Shown: positions 1 through 8,352, counted from the first letter of the stretch. The stretch: 64,000 nt of DNA from Comamonadaceae bacterium (GCA_027484575.1 JAIXSQ010000003.1:1-64000), one strand, 5' to 3'. Made by a program: numbers and translations. The notes: a model not told the origin generated them from the letters alone.

Positions 1-681
1 GTGGACCCCGCCACCAACAGCCTGCTGGTGCTGTACGACGACGCGCAGAGCATCTACGAACGCACCCAGAAAAAGAACTTCAGCTTCAAGAGCGTGGGCA
101 TACAGGCCCAGGGCCGCACCACCATCCTGAAGATCAACTACCGCAACACACGGCAGATATTGCAGACCGCCAGCCTCGTCGCCGCTGACCTGCTGACCGC
201 CGAAGACAAGGACGACGACGGCGTGCCCCTGCTCAAGCCGGTGAGCTGCGGCCGCGACGGCGAGGCGCCCATCGTCATCCGCCTGCCCACCCTGCGCGAA
301 GAGGTGGCCCAGGTGGCCGAGCTGCTGGCCACCGCCCACCGCGAAGGCCACGCCTGGGCCGACATGGCCATCCTCTGCCGCCACCACAGCGAGATGGACA
401 TGTGCGCCGAATTCCTGCGCAAACGCAAGTTGCCGCACCAGGTGCGCCGCAACTCGTCCAGCGTGTACGACCCTGCGCACGACAGCATCAAGGTGATGAC
501 GCTGCACGTCAGCAAAGGCCTGGAATTCCCAGTGGTGGCGCTGGTGGGCGCCGGGCGCATGCCCGCCGAGGGCGAAGACGAGCGCGAGGAAGCGCGGCTG
601 TTTTACGTGGGGGCCACGCGGGCGACGCAGCGGCTGGTGATTGGGGCGAGTGGGGGTGGGAGATTCGTCGCTTGTCTATAG
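1..681 (+). CDS. UvrD/Rep-type superfamily 1 helicase, C-terminal part (5' end outside window)
   Basis: The reading frame is open from the window edge, so the start is missing. The 226 residues seen carry the C-terminal motifs of UvrD-like helicases: a motif III-like DDAQSIY near residue 14, motif IV INYRNT near residue 45, motif V TLHVSKGLEFP near residue 168, and motif VI EARLFYVGATRAT near residue 197. The end (RLVIGASGGGRF) looks like a natural UvrD C-terminus, so the 3' end is probably intact. Such proteins are ATP-driven 3'-5' DNA translocases. Base composition is high-GC, unlike the next gene. Because the N-terminal half is unseen, a fused nuclease or NERD domain cannot be excluded, and repair versus defence roles cannot be separated. 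Confidence 0.85.
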   Translation: MDPATNSLLVLYDDAQSIYERTQKKNFSFKSVGIQAQGRTTILKINYRNTRQILQTASLVAADLLTAEDKDDDGVPLLKPVSCGRDGEAPIVIRLPTLREEVAQVAELLATAHREGHAWADMAILCRHHSEMDMCAEFLRKRKLPHQVRRNSSSVYDPAHDSIKVMTLHVSKGLEFPVVALVGAGRMPAEGEDEREEARLFYVGATRATQRLVIGASGGGRFVACL

Positions 682-926
682 GCAGAATGGCAGACCTCAC
701 TTTGGTGTTTTGTAATCCCTTGGTGCTGAAGTGAGTGCTGGTGGGGAAATTTGCAAGAGTGTTAGGGTTCGCATGATTGGTTATTCATCTTATTTATCTG
801 GTTGATCATGCTTTTCGGGGGTATAAGCGCGATCGCTTTTGGGTGGTTGCATTATGCGCTTTGATCTCCATTAATATTATGGTTCTTGGTGGTTTATCTT
901 GGCATTAAAATTCAAAGGTGGTTGTA
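682..926 (+). promoter_or_regulatory. AT-rich intergenic region with candidate promoter and RBS for the SEFIR-NACHT gene
   Basis: Composition falls sharply just after the helicase stop. A possible sigma-70-like promoter is TTGCAT (847-852) with TAATAT (872-877), a long 19-base spacer, so it is weak evidence. AAAGG at 914-918 lies 8 bases before the GTG at 927 and favours that start over the GTG at 918. A small AAGCG-CGAT-CGCTT hairpin followed by T residues (825-840) could be a weak terminator for the helicase. No other gene is visible here. Confidence 0.35.
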
Positions 927-3395
927 GTGGCAGTGCTTGCTGATCTTGCTTCTTCTAATCAAAAATATCGAATCTTTGTGAGCTATTCTCACGATTCGGA
1001 AGAGCATCGACTGAGTGTGAAAACGCTCGCCGATACGATTGGCTTGTTGCCTGATACAGATTGTGTAATTGATCAGTATGTCCCTGGTGAGCATCCAGTA
1101 GAGGGGTGGCCTAGATGGATGGAGCAGCAGTTTGAACTCGCTACGAGAGTTTTGTGTATTTGTACGGAGCGATATTCAAGATTGGTAGTAAATGATGTCG
1201 GATTGGACGGCCGCGAAGGGCGGGGTGTACATTGGGAGAGTGAGCTTTTTCTGGCAGAACTGTATCGTGAAAAATCGACAAGTAAGAAAATCAAGGCAAT
1301 CCTGCGTGTGGGAGAGAATCCAGATGTGTGCATTCCACGTTGGTTGATAAAGTGGGGTTGGCTGAGCTTTCCCACTTCTATTAAAGATCCAGCGTTCCAG
1401 AAGCTAAAGAGTTACATCTTCGACGCAGTTCCTGCTCCAGGGCCCGGATTGCCCGAAGAATATGTGGTGGAAGAAAAACTTTCGGCAAGTGATCGGGATT
1501 TTATTGCCAGGATTCGGAGGGATACGATTGCTGCGGTGGAGAATGTGAAACTGCTTGGCATGGCAAAGCCAGTTAAGTTGCTCGATCTTTATTACCCGGC
1601 CGTTCTTTCAACTACCATTGCTAGGCGCCTTTACGAGTCTGAGTGGAAGAGGGTAAATGCAGAGGAGCCGGTTAGTGGTGTGGCCAAAGGAGCCCGAAGA
1701 AAGGCTTCTCTTGCAAGTTATGTTATTGGCTCCGACTATATCGAGGCTTGTAAGCGTGTAGTTGTTCTTGGTGGTCCTGGAGCTGGGAAGACGACTTTTC
1801 TGAAATCATTGGCTTTGCGCTATTCTGGAGCAATGTCGTGGGGTATTGGAGATAGAGAGTTTTCATTGTTCGTTCATTTGCCCACCGCTAGCAAGGCAGA
1901 GGTAGAAATACTTGAGTGGTTGGATCGAGAGTTTGGACTGATTTGTGCCGATTACCGTGGAAAGCTTTTGAAGCTATGTGCCGCGTCAGATGTGACCATA
2001 CTGCTGGACTCGCTCGATGAGGTCCCAGTTGCTGCGCGTGCACAGACACTAGAGCGAATAAAGGTGCTTGAACGTCAGCTTCCAGATGCTCGAATAGTCA
2101 TTTCCTGCCGAACAGCTGACTACCACGAGAATCTCGACAACTACAACGATGTTGAAGTTGCAAGACTGTCTTCTGATGCAATTACCAAAATTGTTCGCGC
2201 TTGGTTTAACGATGATGCTGAAGGTGCCAAACGACTCCTTGACCTAATTTCTGGCGATGATGGTGTTAAGTCACTTACTGAGACTCCATTGTTGTTAAGC
2301 CTGCTATGTATTCAGTTTAGGCATGATCTGGATTTGCCGAAGCGAAAGGCGGAGTTGTATTCCCGGTGTATTTCTGTACTTTTGCGAGATTGGGATGCGG
2401 GTCGAAAATTCCGACGTAAATCCAACTATGAGCAATTGACTGACGATAGAAAAACAAAGTTATTTGAGTTTGTTGCAGGTCACTTCATGCATTCAGGTGA
2501 GCGCTATGACTTGCCTGTTGAGGAGACGAGAATAGTTGTTGGTGGTTTTCTCGAAAAATGTGGAGTATCTGCGGATCTCGCTCGAGAAGTTCTTTCTGAA
2601 ATTGAAAGTCTTCATGGAGTTATTGAGAGGCTATCAAGAGATCATTACTGCTTCAGTCACAACACTCTGCAAGAGTATTTTGCGGCTAGTAGGGTTGTTG
2701 CCACAAGAGATGAGTTGCGCGTCGTGCAGGATCATCTGCATGAAGAGGCATGGGAGCCAGTAGTCGAGTTCATTGCCGGTATGTTGGATGAGCCTTTCCC
2801 GGTTTTTGAGTTGCTAATGAGGGCATCGAAAATGGAGGGTTTGTCAAACTATCCTGCCATGGCTAAGCGTACGAAGGTGCTGTCGTTGTTATATAAGTGC
2901 TTGTGCTCAAGTCCGCTTTTGAGTGCTTCTCATCGAAATCTAGTCGTCGATCATTTGGTGCAGGCTCATTACCATATGGCAAAAATCTATGGGGCTGGTG
3001 GTGTTTATCCATTTGCTGTGTTGAAGGATGATGGAATAGCTCACACTTACTTTTGGACAAGTAAGCGGCCAACTTTGGCTGAGGCGCTGAAGCCGTTTAG
3101 GCGTCTCTCGAACTTAATCTATATGAATCCTGTCCCAGAGTATGCGAACGCTGTTCTAAAATCGGTTGACAGCCAGGCTTGGCGGGACGCATTAATTGAT
3201 CGTTTTGGTAAAACGACAGGGCGTTGGATACTCGATAATTTGGAAGTGAGTCTGTTGGTGCCAATTGCCAAGAGCAGCCCTGACAATGTGGTGAGCCGGC
3301 TGCAACGTATTGTTGATAATTCGGGAATGTACTTCGTCCGACAGTCTGTAAAAGAAAGCATTGGATTGATTGGCGCAAAGCATTCAATTAAATAA
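927..3395 (+). CDS. SEFIR-NACHT NTPase (bacterial NLR-like, probable anti-phage defence protein)
   Basis: This 822-residue protein has three parts. Residues about 12-160 form a SEFIR (TIR-like) domain: RIFVSYSHDSEEH at its start, then GWPRWMEQQ, VLCICTERYS and HWESELFLAELY. Residues about 275-600 form a NACHT/STAND NTPase: Walker A GGPGAGKTT (about 282-290), Walker B ILLDSLDEVP (about 357-366), a sensor-like SCRTADY, the family-typical TETPLLLSLLC, and FSHNTLQEYFAA of the winged-helix part. The last ~200 residues match nothing I know and are the likely ligand sensor. NLR-like bacterial proteins of this layout sense phage products, oligomerise and fire the N-terminal effector; that role is inferred. 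The gene is strikingly AT-rich with non-host codon use and is monocistronic, consistent with transfer. Another GTG at 918 is possible. Confidence 0.85.
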   Translation: MAVLADLASSNQKYRIFVSYSHDSEEHRLSVKTLADTIGLLPDTDCVIDQYVPGEHPVEGWPRWMEQQFELATRVLCICTERYSRLVVNDVGLDGREGRGVHWESELFLAELYREKSTSKKIKAILRVGENPDVCIPRWLIKWGWLSFPTSIKDPAFQKLKSYIFDAVPAPGPGLPEEYVVEEKLSASDRDFIARIRRDTIAAVENVKLLGMAKPVKLLDLYYPAVLSTTIARRLYESEWKRVNAEEPVSGVAKGARRKASLASYVIGSDYIEACKRVVVLGGPGAGKTTFLKSLALRYSGAMSWGIGDREFSLFVHLPTASKAEVEILEWLDREFGLICADYRGKLLKLCAASDVTILLDSLDEVPVAARAQTLERIKVLERQLPDARIVISCRTADYHENLDNYNDVEVARLSSDAITKIVRAWFNDDAEGAKRLLDLISGDDGVKSLTETPLLLSLLCIQFRHDLDLPKRKAELYSRCISVLLRDWDAGRKFRRKSNYEQLTDDRKTKLFEFVAGHFMHSGERYDLPVEETRIVVGGFLEKCGVSADLAREVLSEIESLHGVIERLSRDHYCFSHNTLQEYFAASRVVATRDELRVVQDHLHEEAWEPVVEFIAGMLDEPFPVFELLMRASKMEGLSNYPAMAKRTKVLSLLYKCLCSSPLLSASHRNLVVDHLVQAHYHMAKIYGAGGVYPFAVLKDDGIAHTYFWTSKRPTLAEALKPFRRLSNLIYMNPVPEYANAVLKSVDSQAWRDALIDRFGKTTGRWILDNLEVSLLVPIAKSSPDNVVSRLQRIVDNSGMYFVRQSVKESIGLIGAKHSIK

Positions 3396-3402
3396 TGCGA
3401 AA

Positions 3403-3427
3403 AAAACGGCCCGAAGAGGGCCGTTTT
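3403..3427. terminator. Bidirectional intrinsic terminator between the SEFIR-NACHT gene and glnS
   Basis: A perfect 10-base-pair stem, AAAACGGCCC (3403-3412) with GGGCCGTTTT (3418-3427), has a GAAGA loop. Four T follow on the plus strand, and A residues at 3401-3406 give six U on the minus strand. It therefore ends both converging genes, with the stronger U tract serving glnS. Confidence 0.9.
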
Positions 3428-3445
3428 GTCGGTGGGCGATGTTCT

Positions 3446-5269
3446 CTATCGAGCCCAGCTATCCTTCAACCCCGTCACCCGGTTGAACACCACCTTCCCC
3501 TCCACCCCGTGGTCCACCCGATCCGCCACGAAGTAGCCGTGCCGCTCGAACTGGAACTTCTGGTCCGGTTTTGCAGCGGCCAGTGACGGTTCCACATAGG
3601 CGGTCACCACCTTCAGGCTGTCGGGGTTGAGGGCGTCCAGGAAGTTCTTGCCGCCGGCGTCGGGTTGCGGGTCGGTGAACAGGCGGTCGTAGAGGCGCAC
3701 TTCGGCGCTCACGCCGTCGGCGACGCCGACCCAGGTGATGGCGGCCTTGGCCTTGACGCTGTCGGCGCCGGGGGTGCCGCTCTTGGTGCCGGGGATGACC
3801 TTGGCGTGCACCTCGGTCACGTTGCCTGCTGCGTCTTTGGCGCAGCCGGTGCACTCGATCACATAGCCACCCTTCAGGCGCACCACGTTGCCGGGGAACA
3901 GGCGCTTGTAGCCCTTGGGCGGCACCTCTTCAAAGTCCTCGCGCTCGATCCACACCTCCTTGCCGATCTGGAACACGCGGTCGGGCGGGGGCGTCTGGCC
4001 TTCGGCGATGGCGCTGTGGGGCAGGGCGGGCTGGGTGCAGGGCTCGGTGTAACCGTCAGTCCCGAACGCCTCGGCCCAGTTGGTCAGCACCAGCTTGACG
4101 GGGTCGAGCACCGCCATGCCCCGGTGGGCCTTGTTCTCCAGGTCTTCGCGCAGGCAGCCGTCGAGGGTGCTGTAGTCGATCCAGCTGTCGCTCTTGGTCA
4201 CGCCGATGCGTTCGGCGAACAGCTGGATGGCTTCGGGCGTGTAGCCGCGCCGGCGCAGGCCGACGATGGTGGGCATGCGCGGGTCGTCCCAGCCGCTCAC
4301 ATGCTTCTCGTCGACCAACTGCTTGAGCTTGCGCTTGCTGGTCACGACGTAGGTCAGGTTCAGCCGCGCGAACTCGTGCTGGCGCGGCTGCGGGGTGTTG
4401 ATCAGGCCGCCCTCGCGCAGGCGGTCCAGCAGCCAGTCGTAGAACGGCCGCTGGTCCTCGAACTCCAGCGTGCAGATGCTGTGGGTGATGTTCTCCAGCG
4501 CGTCCTCGATCGGGTGCGCGAAGGTGTACATCGGGTAGATGCACCACTTGGACCCGGTGTTGTGGTGCTCCGCATGCTTGATGCGGTACAGCGCCGGGTC
4601 GCGCAGGTTGATGTTGGGGCTGGCCATGTCGATCTTCGCCCGCAGCACCGCGGCGCCGTCGGGCAACTGGCCGTCGCGCATCGCGCGCAAACGCTGCAGG
4701 TTCTCGTCGACCGAGCGCGAACGGAACGGGCTGTCCACGCCGGGGCGCGAGAAGTCGCCGCGGTTGGCGCGCATCTGCTCGGGCGTCTGCTCGTCCACGT
4801 AGGCCAGGCCGGCCTCGACCAGGTACTCGGCCGCCCGGTACATGACGTCGAAGTAGTCGCTGGCCTGGTACAGGTGGCTGGTGCCGTGGGCGTCCCAGCC
4901 GAACCCGAGCCACTGCACCGCGTCCTTGATCGACTCGACGTACTCCAGCTCCTCCTTCTCGGGGTTGGTGTCGTCGAAGCGCAGGTGGCACACGCCGCCG
5001 TAGTCGCGCGCCAGCCCGAAGTTCAGGCAGATGCTCTTGGCATGGCCCACGTGCAGGTAGCCGTTCGGCTCGGGCGGGAAGCGGGTGCGGATCCTCGCCG
5101 GGTCGGGCTGGCCCGCCTGCTGGTGCTGGGCGTCGCCCGGGCTGCCGGCCCAGCGCCGCTGGGCGTAGGTGCCCTGGGCCAGGTCGCGCTCGATGATCTG
5201 GCGCAGGAAGTTGCTCGGTTTGCTGCTCGGGGTGCCGTCGCCGGTCTCGGCGGGGGTGGGGGACGTCAT
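3446..5269 (-). CDS. glnS: Glutaminyl-tRNA synthetase
   Basis: GlnS charges tRNA-Gln with glutamine in the cytoplasm. The 607-residue protein is a class I synthetase: the HIGH signature appears as PEPNGYLHVGH near residue 66, and the KMSKS equivalent as TSKRKLKQLV (compare MSKR in E. coli) near residue 315. Length is slightly above the usual ~555 because of an N-terminal extension of about 45 residues (MTSPTPAETGDG...) and extra residues in the C-terminal anticodon-binding beta-barrels. The ATG at 5269 is the most upstream start. A TAGAAT -10-like box at 5279-5284 would give a very short leader. The gene ends at the bidirectional terminator at 3403-3427. Confidence 0.97.
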   Translation of the reverse strand: MTSPTPAETGDGTPSSKPSNFLRQIIERDLAQGTYAQRRWAGSPGDAQHQQAGQPDPARIRTRFPPEPNGYLHVGHAKSICLNFGLARDYGGVCHLRFDDTNPEKEELEYVESIKDAVQWLGFGWDAHGTSHLYQASDYFDVMYRAAEYLVEAGLAYVDEQTPEQMRANRGDFSRPGVDSPFRSRSVDENLQRLRAMRDGQLPDGAAVLRAKIDMASPNINLRDPALYRIKHAEHHNTGSKWCIYPMYTFAHPIEDALENITHSICTLEFEDQRPFYDWLLDRLREGGLINTPQPRQHEFARLNLTYVVTSKRKLKQLVDEKHVSGWDDPRMPTIVGLRRRGYTPEAIQLFAERIGVTKSDSWIDYSTLDGCLREDLENKAHRGMAVLDPVKLVLTNWAEAFGTDGYTEPCTQPALPHSAIAEGQTPPPDRVFQIGKEVWIEREDFEEVPPKGYKRLFPGNVVRLKGGYVIECTGCAKDAAGNVTEVHAKVIPGTKSGTPGADSVKAKAAITWVGVADGVSAEVRLYDRLFTDPQPDAGGKNFLDALNPDSLKVVTAYVEPSLAAAKPDQKFQFERHGYFVADRVDHGVEGKVVFNRVTGLKDSWAR

Positions 5270-5422
5270 GGTCGGGCGATTCTAGGGTGGGGCATCCGTC
5301 ACGTTTTCGGGCGCTGCGTGACGTTTGGCGACAGGCTTCATGCCCCGTTTGTCGGCGGGGATGCCCGTTTGCGCGTTCAATCAGGGCTGGCCGACCATCG
5401 CCAGCCCTCGCAGGAGACCCAG

Positions 5423-5842
5423 ATGCAGTCCACCCCCCGTTCCACCGCCCGCCGGGCCGCCGCCTGGGCCCTGGGCCTGGCCGCCCTGGCCGCCGGCACG
5501 GCTGCCCAGGCCCATGGCTCCTGGTCCGTGGGCGTCAACATCGGCGTGCCGGTCTATTCGGCGCCGGTCGTGGTGCAGTCGGCCCCGGTCTACGCCCCGG
5601 CCCCGGTCTACGGGCCGGCGCCCGTCTACGTGCAGCCCGCCCCGGTCTACGTGCAGCCGGGCACGGCCTACAGCCCCACCTCGGTCTACACCGTGCCCCC
5701 GGTCGCCTACGGCGTGCCGCGGGTGGTGTATCCCCAGCCCGTGTACGTGCAGCCGCAGCCGGTGTACGTGCAACCGCGCTACAACGACTTCAACCATGCG
5801 CCCGGCTGGCAGCGGCCGCACCACGGCGGCCACTGGCGCTGA
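5423..5842 (+). CDS. Exported Tyr/Pro/Val-rich repeat protein (VYVQP repeats)
   Basis: This is a 139-residue protein of unknown function. The ATG at 5423 follows AGGAG (5412-5416). A twin-arginine-containing, hydrophobic signal peptide ends at about residue 31 (AALAAGTAAQA-H). Residues about 45-120 consist of imperfect repeats PVYAPAP, PVYGPAP, PVYVQP and PVYVQPQ; the tail contains NHAPGWQRPHHGGHWR, rich in His and Trp. Similar low-complexity exported proteins are common in Burkholderiales. A surface or envelope role is plausible but not shown. The antisense-of-glnS reading upstream in this frame is not part of the gene. A hairpin with T residues follows at 5863. Confidence 0.75.
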   Translation: MQSTPRSTARRAAAWALGLAALAAGTAAQAHGSWSVGVNIGVPVYSAPVVVQSAPVYAPAPVYGPAPVYVQPAPVYVQPGTAYSPTSVYTVPPVAYGVPRVVYPQPVYVQPQPVYVQPRYNDFNHAPGWQRPHHGGHWR

Positions 5843-5862
5843 ACGCCCCGCGCATCCACCCC

Positions 5863-5896
5863 GAACCCCCGTGCCCGTGCCGGGGGTTCTGCTTTG
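5863..5896 (+). terminator. Intrinsic terminator of the VYVQP-repeat gene
   Basis: GAACCCCCG (5863-5871) pairs with CGGGGGTTC (5881-5889) around a 9-base loop, followed by TGCTTT. It lies 20 bases after the stop codon of the 139-residue exported protein. Confidence 0.75.
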
Positions 5897-5904
5897 TGGG
5901 GGCG

Positions 5905-5938
5905 AAAAAAAGGCCCCCAGGTTTTGACGCCTGGGGGC
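5905..5938 (-). terminator. Minus-strand intrinsic terminator with no visible gene
   Basis: GCCCCCAGG (5913-5921) pairs with CCTGGGGGC (5930-5938), and seven A at 5905-5911 give a U7 tract on the minus strand. No protein gene ends here on that strand, which suggests an untranslated RNA. Confidence 0.6.
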
Positions 5939-6110
5939 TGACATTGCCGGTACGGGACGGAGGGCCGGACCAGCTCACCCCGGAGGAGGAGGGGACTCAG
6001 AGGAGTCGGGGTGCGAGGACAAGTAGACACGGACGCTGAGCCTGGGGCTGTAGGACGGGGCGCCGAATGGGGTGGCGGCTTTTTCGCCCCCTGCGCGGGG
6101 GCGACCGCTC
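5912..6110 (-). ncRNA. Candidate small structured RNA ending at the orphan terminator
   Basis: The region between the exported protein and the esterase holds no convincing ORF. It contains, besides the terminator hairpin, a two-tier hairpin: CACCCCG (5976-5982) with CGGGGTG (6007-6013), and inside it GACTC (5994-5998) with GAGTC (6003-6007; the C at 6007 is shared, so the tiers are alternatives at that base). Strong hairpins plus a U7 terminator on the minus strand are what a small RNA gene would show. The 5' end and promoter are not identified, no known RNA family is recognised, and the upstream boundary given is arbitrary. Confidence 0.3.
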
Positions 6111-6116
6111 CGACGC

Positions 6117-6194
6117 GTCATGCCCGCGCAGGCGGGCATCCACGCACCGGCGCGGCGGTGGATCGTGGGTCCCCGCCTGCGCGGGAACGACGGT
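6117..6194. repeat. REP-like palindromic repeat, type 1 pair
   Basis: Left arm GTCATGCCCGCGCAGGCGGG and inverted right arm CCCGCCTGCGCGGGAACGAC. Each arm can fold alone (CCCGC-GCAG-GCGGG) and the two can pair with each other. It lies between the candidate RNA and the esterase gene. Confidence 0.85.
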
Positions 6195-6284
6195 ACCGGG
6201 GGGCGTCACGCCCGCGTCTGCACCACCGCGGCCCGGCCGCTACGCTAGCCCCGCGTTCCAGGACAGACCCCGAAGGACACCCCT

Positions 6285-7226
6285 ATGCTGCACCCCCAGG
6301 CCCAGGCGCTGCTGCGCCTGATCGAGGACAAGGGCATCCCGCCCACCCACACGCTGCCGCACGCCCAGGCCCGCGCCTACTACCGCGAGCGGCGCGCCAC
6401 GCTGCAGCCGGAGCCGCCGCCCGTCGCGCAGGTGCGCGAGCTGCAGGCGGACGGTCCGCACGGGCCGATCCCGCTGCGGCTGTACCGCCCGGCGGGCAGC
6501 GACGCGCAGGCGGTGCTGCCGGTGCTGGTGTACTACCACGGGGGTGGCTGGGTGATCGGCGACCTGGACACGCACGACACCCTGTGCCGCAGCCTGGCCA
6601 ACCAGGCCGGCGTGGCGGTGGTGGCGGTCGACTACCGCCTGGGCCCCGAGCACCGCTTCCCCGCGGCCGTCGACGACTGCCTGGCCGCCACGCGCTGGGT
6701 GCACGCGCAGGCGGCGTCGCTGCAGCTGGATGCCACGCGGCTGGCGGTGGGCGGCGACAGCGCCGGCGGCAACCTCGCGGCCGTGGTCGCGCTGGCGCTG
6801 CGCGACGCCGGCGGGCCGGCCATCGCGTTCCAGCTGCTCATCTACCCGGCCACCGACCAGCGCAAGGGCGTGTACCCCTCGCGCACGGCGAACGGCCAGG
6901 GCTACCTGCTGGAAGAGGCCACGATGGACTGGTTCCACGACCACTACATCGCCGACCAGGCGCAGGACCTCGACTGGCGCGCCTCGCCCATGCTCGCGGC
7001 CCGCCACGACGGCCTGCCGCCCGCGCTGGTGCTGGTGGCCGGCTACGACCCGCTGCGCGACGAGGGCGTGGCCTATGCGCAGAAGCTGTCCGCAGCCGGG
7101 GTGCGCGCCTCGCTGGTGAGCTTCGAGCGGCAGATCCACGGCTTCATCACCATGGGCCGAGTGCTGGACGAGGCCAACGTGGCTGTGCGGGTGTGCGCGG
7201 GGGAACTGCGGGCGGCGCTGGGCTGA
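6285..7226 (+). CDS. Alpha/beta hydrolase, hormone-sensitive-lipase (HSL) type esterase
   Basis: This cytoplasmic carboxylesterase of 313 residues has every HSL-family landmark: the oxyanion-hole motif HGGGW at 85-89, the nucleophile in GDSAGGN (Ser159), Asp255 in GYDPLRDEG, and His285 in QIHGF. Also typical are DYRLGPEHRFPAA at 116-128 and a length close to the family norm of ~310. The start ATG at 6285 has AAGGA 7 bases upstream. The natural substrate cannot be read from sequence; short-chain acyl esters are usual. It is co-directional with uppP downstream but separated by 180 bases and a type 2 repeat, so they are probably not an operon. Confidence 0.92.
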   Translation: MLHPQAQALLRLIEDKGIPPTHTLPHAQARAYYRERRATLQPEPPPVAQVRELQADGPHGPIPLRLYRPAGSDAQAVLPVLVYYHGGGWVIGDLDTHDTLCRSLANQAGVAVVAVDYRLGPEHRFPAAVDDCLAATRWVHAQAASLQLDATRLAVGGDSAGGNLAAVVALALRDAGGPAIAFQLLIYPATDQRKGVYPSRTANGQGYLLEEATMDWFHDHYIADQAQDLDWRASPMLAARHDGLPPALVLVAGYDPLRDEGVAYAQKLSAAGVRASLVSFERQIHGFITMGRVLDEANVAVRVCAGELRAALG

Positions 7227-7238
7227 CCCACCCCCCTC

Positions 7239-7322
7239 GTCGCCCCGGCGAAGGCCGGGGCCCCGTGACTGGTCCCGGCGCCGGAGAAAGTCACTGGATC
7301 CCGGCCTTCGCCGGGATGACGG
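7239..7322. repeat. REP-like palindromic repeat, type 2 pair
   Basis: Left arm GTCGCCCCGGCGAAGGCCGG and inverted right arm with CCCGGCCTTCGCCGGGATGAC, joined by GTGACT...AGTCACTGG. Each arm folds as CCCGGC-GAAG-GCCGGG. It lies 12 bases after the esterase stop codon. Confidence 0.85.
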
Positions 7323-7408
7323 TGGTCCTTCCCACTCGCATGGGCCAGCCCTGGGTCAGCCGCGCCCCCGGATAATCCGCGCTTTGTTCCCGAGGGAAGG
7401 AAGCGCGC

Positions 7409-8233
7409 GTGGATGTCGTCCTGCTGGCCAAGGCCGCGATCATGGGGGTGGTGGAGGGGCTCACCGAGTTCCTGCCCATCTCGAGCACCGGCCACCTGAT
7501 CCTGGCCGGCGCGCTGCTGGGCTTCGACGACGAGAAGGCCAAGGTCTTCGACATCGCGATCCAGACCGGCGCGATCCTGGCCGTGATCATCGTGTACTGG
7601 CAGAAGATCCGCGCCACGCTGGTGGCGCTGCCCACGCAGCGGCAGGCGCAGCGCTTCGCCACCAACGTGGCCATCGGCTTCGCGCCGGCGGTGGTGCTGG
7701 GCCTGCTGCTGGGCAAGGCGATCAAGGCGCACCTGTTCACGCCGGGCGTGGTGGCCACCACCTTCATCCTGGGCGGCCTGGTGATCCTGTGGGCCGAGCG
7801 CCGCCAGCAGGCGGCGGTGCGCATCACCGACGTCGACCAGATGACGCCCTGGGACGCCCTAAAGGTGGGGCTGGTGCAGTGCCTGGCCATGGTGCCGGGC
7901 ACCAGCCGCAGCGGCGCCACCATCATCGGCGGCATGCTGCTGGGCCTGTCGCGCAAGGCGGCGACCGACTTCTCGTTCTACCTGGCCATCCCCACGCTGG
8001 TGGGCGCGGGCGCGTACAGCCTGTACAAGGAGCGCGCCCTGCTGTCGGTGGCCGACGCGCCGATGTTCGCGGTGGGCCTGTTCTTCTCGTTCGTCAGCGC
8101 CTGGGCCTGCGTGCGCTGGCTGCTGCGCTACATCGCCAGCCACAGTTTCACCCCCTTCGCCTGGTACCGCATCGCCTTCGGCATCGTGGTGCTGGTGACC
8201 AGCGGAATGGGCTGGATCGGGTGGCACGGGTGA
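7409..8233 (+). CDS. uppP: Undecaprenyl-diphosphatase
   Basis: UppP (BacA) dephosphorylates undecaprenyl diphosphate, recycling the lipid carrier for peptidoglycan and other envelope polymers; it is an integral inner-membrane protein and overproduction gives bacitracin resistance. The 274 residues show both family signatures: [15 protein letters not shown] (16-30) and PGTSRSG (163-169), with about eight hydrophobic segments. Start is a GTG at 7409 with GGAAGG 8 bases upstream. The gene faces the minus-strand hydrolase at 8353, with a type 1 repeat between the two stop codons. Confidence 0.96.
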   Translation: MDVVLLAKAAIMGVVEGLTEFLPISSTGHLILAGALLGFDDEKAKVFDIAIQTGAILAVIIVYWQKIRATLVALPTQRQAQRFATNVAIGFAPAVVLGLLLGKAIKAHLFTPGVVATTFILGGLVILWAERRQQAAVRITDVDQMTPWDALKVGLVQCLAMVPGTSRSGATIIGGMLLGLSRKAATDFSFYLAIPTLVGAGAYSLYKERALLSVADAPMFAVGLFFSFVSAWACVRWLLRYIASHSFTPFAWYRIAFGIVVLVTSGMGWIGWHG

Positions 8234-8261
8234 GGCCCGCGGCGTCGTCCCCGCCCCCTCC

Positions 8262-8338
8262 GTCGTCCCCGCGCAGGCGGGGACCCACGATCGACCGCCG
8301 CGCCTGACCATGGACCCCCGCCTGCGCGGGGGTGACGA
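8262..8338. repeat. REP-like palindromic repeat, type 1 pair
   Basis: GTCGTCCCCGCGCAGGCGGG and the inverted CCCGCCTGCGCGGGGGTGAC. It lies between the convergent stops of uppP and the alpha/beta hydrolase. Confidence 0.85.
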
Positions 8339-8352
8339 GTACAGAAGCGCGC

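Noticed and set aside
825..840. Strong terminator after the helicase gene
   Set aside because: The stem has only five base pairs, and it lies 140 bases after the stop. It is noted as weak only.
1..3395. Gabija-like or other named two-gene defence operon formed by the helicase and the NACHT gene
   Set aside because: The two genes differ in composition and are separated by about 240 bases, and no partner nuclease (such as GajA) is visible; co-function is not supported.
3665..5420. Long plus-strand open frame opposite glnS, running into the exported-protein gene
   Set aside because: It is the antisense frame of a high-GC gene, has no family similarity, and only the part from 5423 has a ribosome-binding site and signal peptide.
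6084..6102. CGCCCCC-TGCGC-GGGGGCG hairpin as a terminator
   Set aside because: Neither strand has a T tract after the stem. It is probably a degenerate repeat arm.
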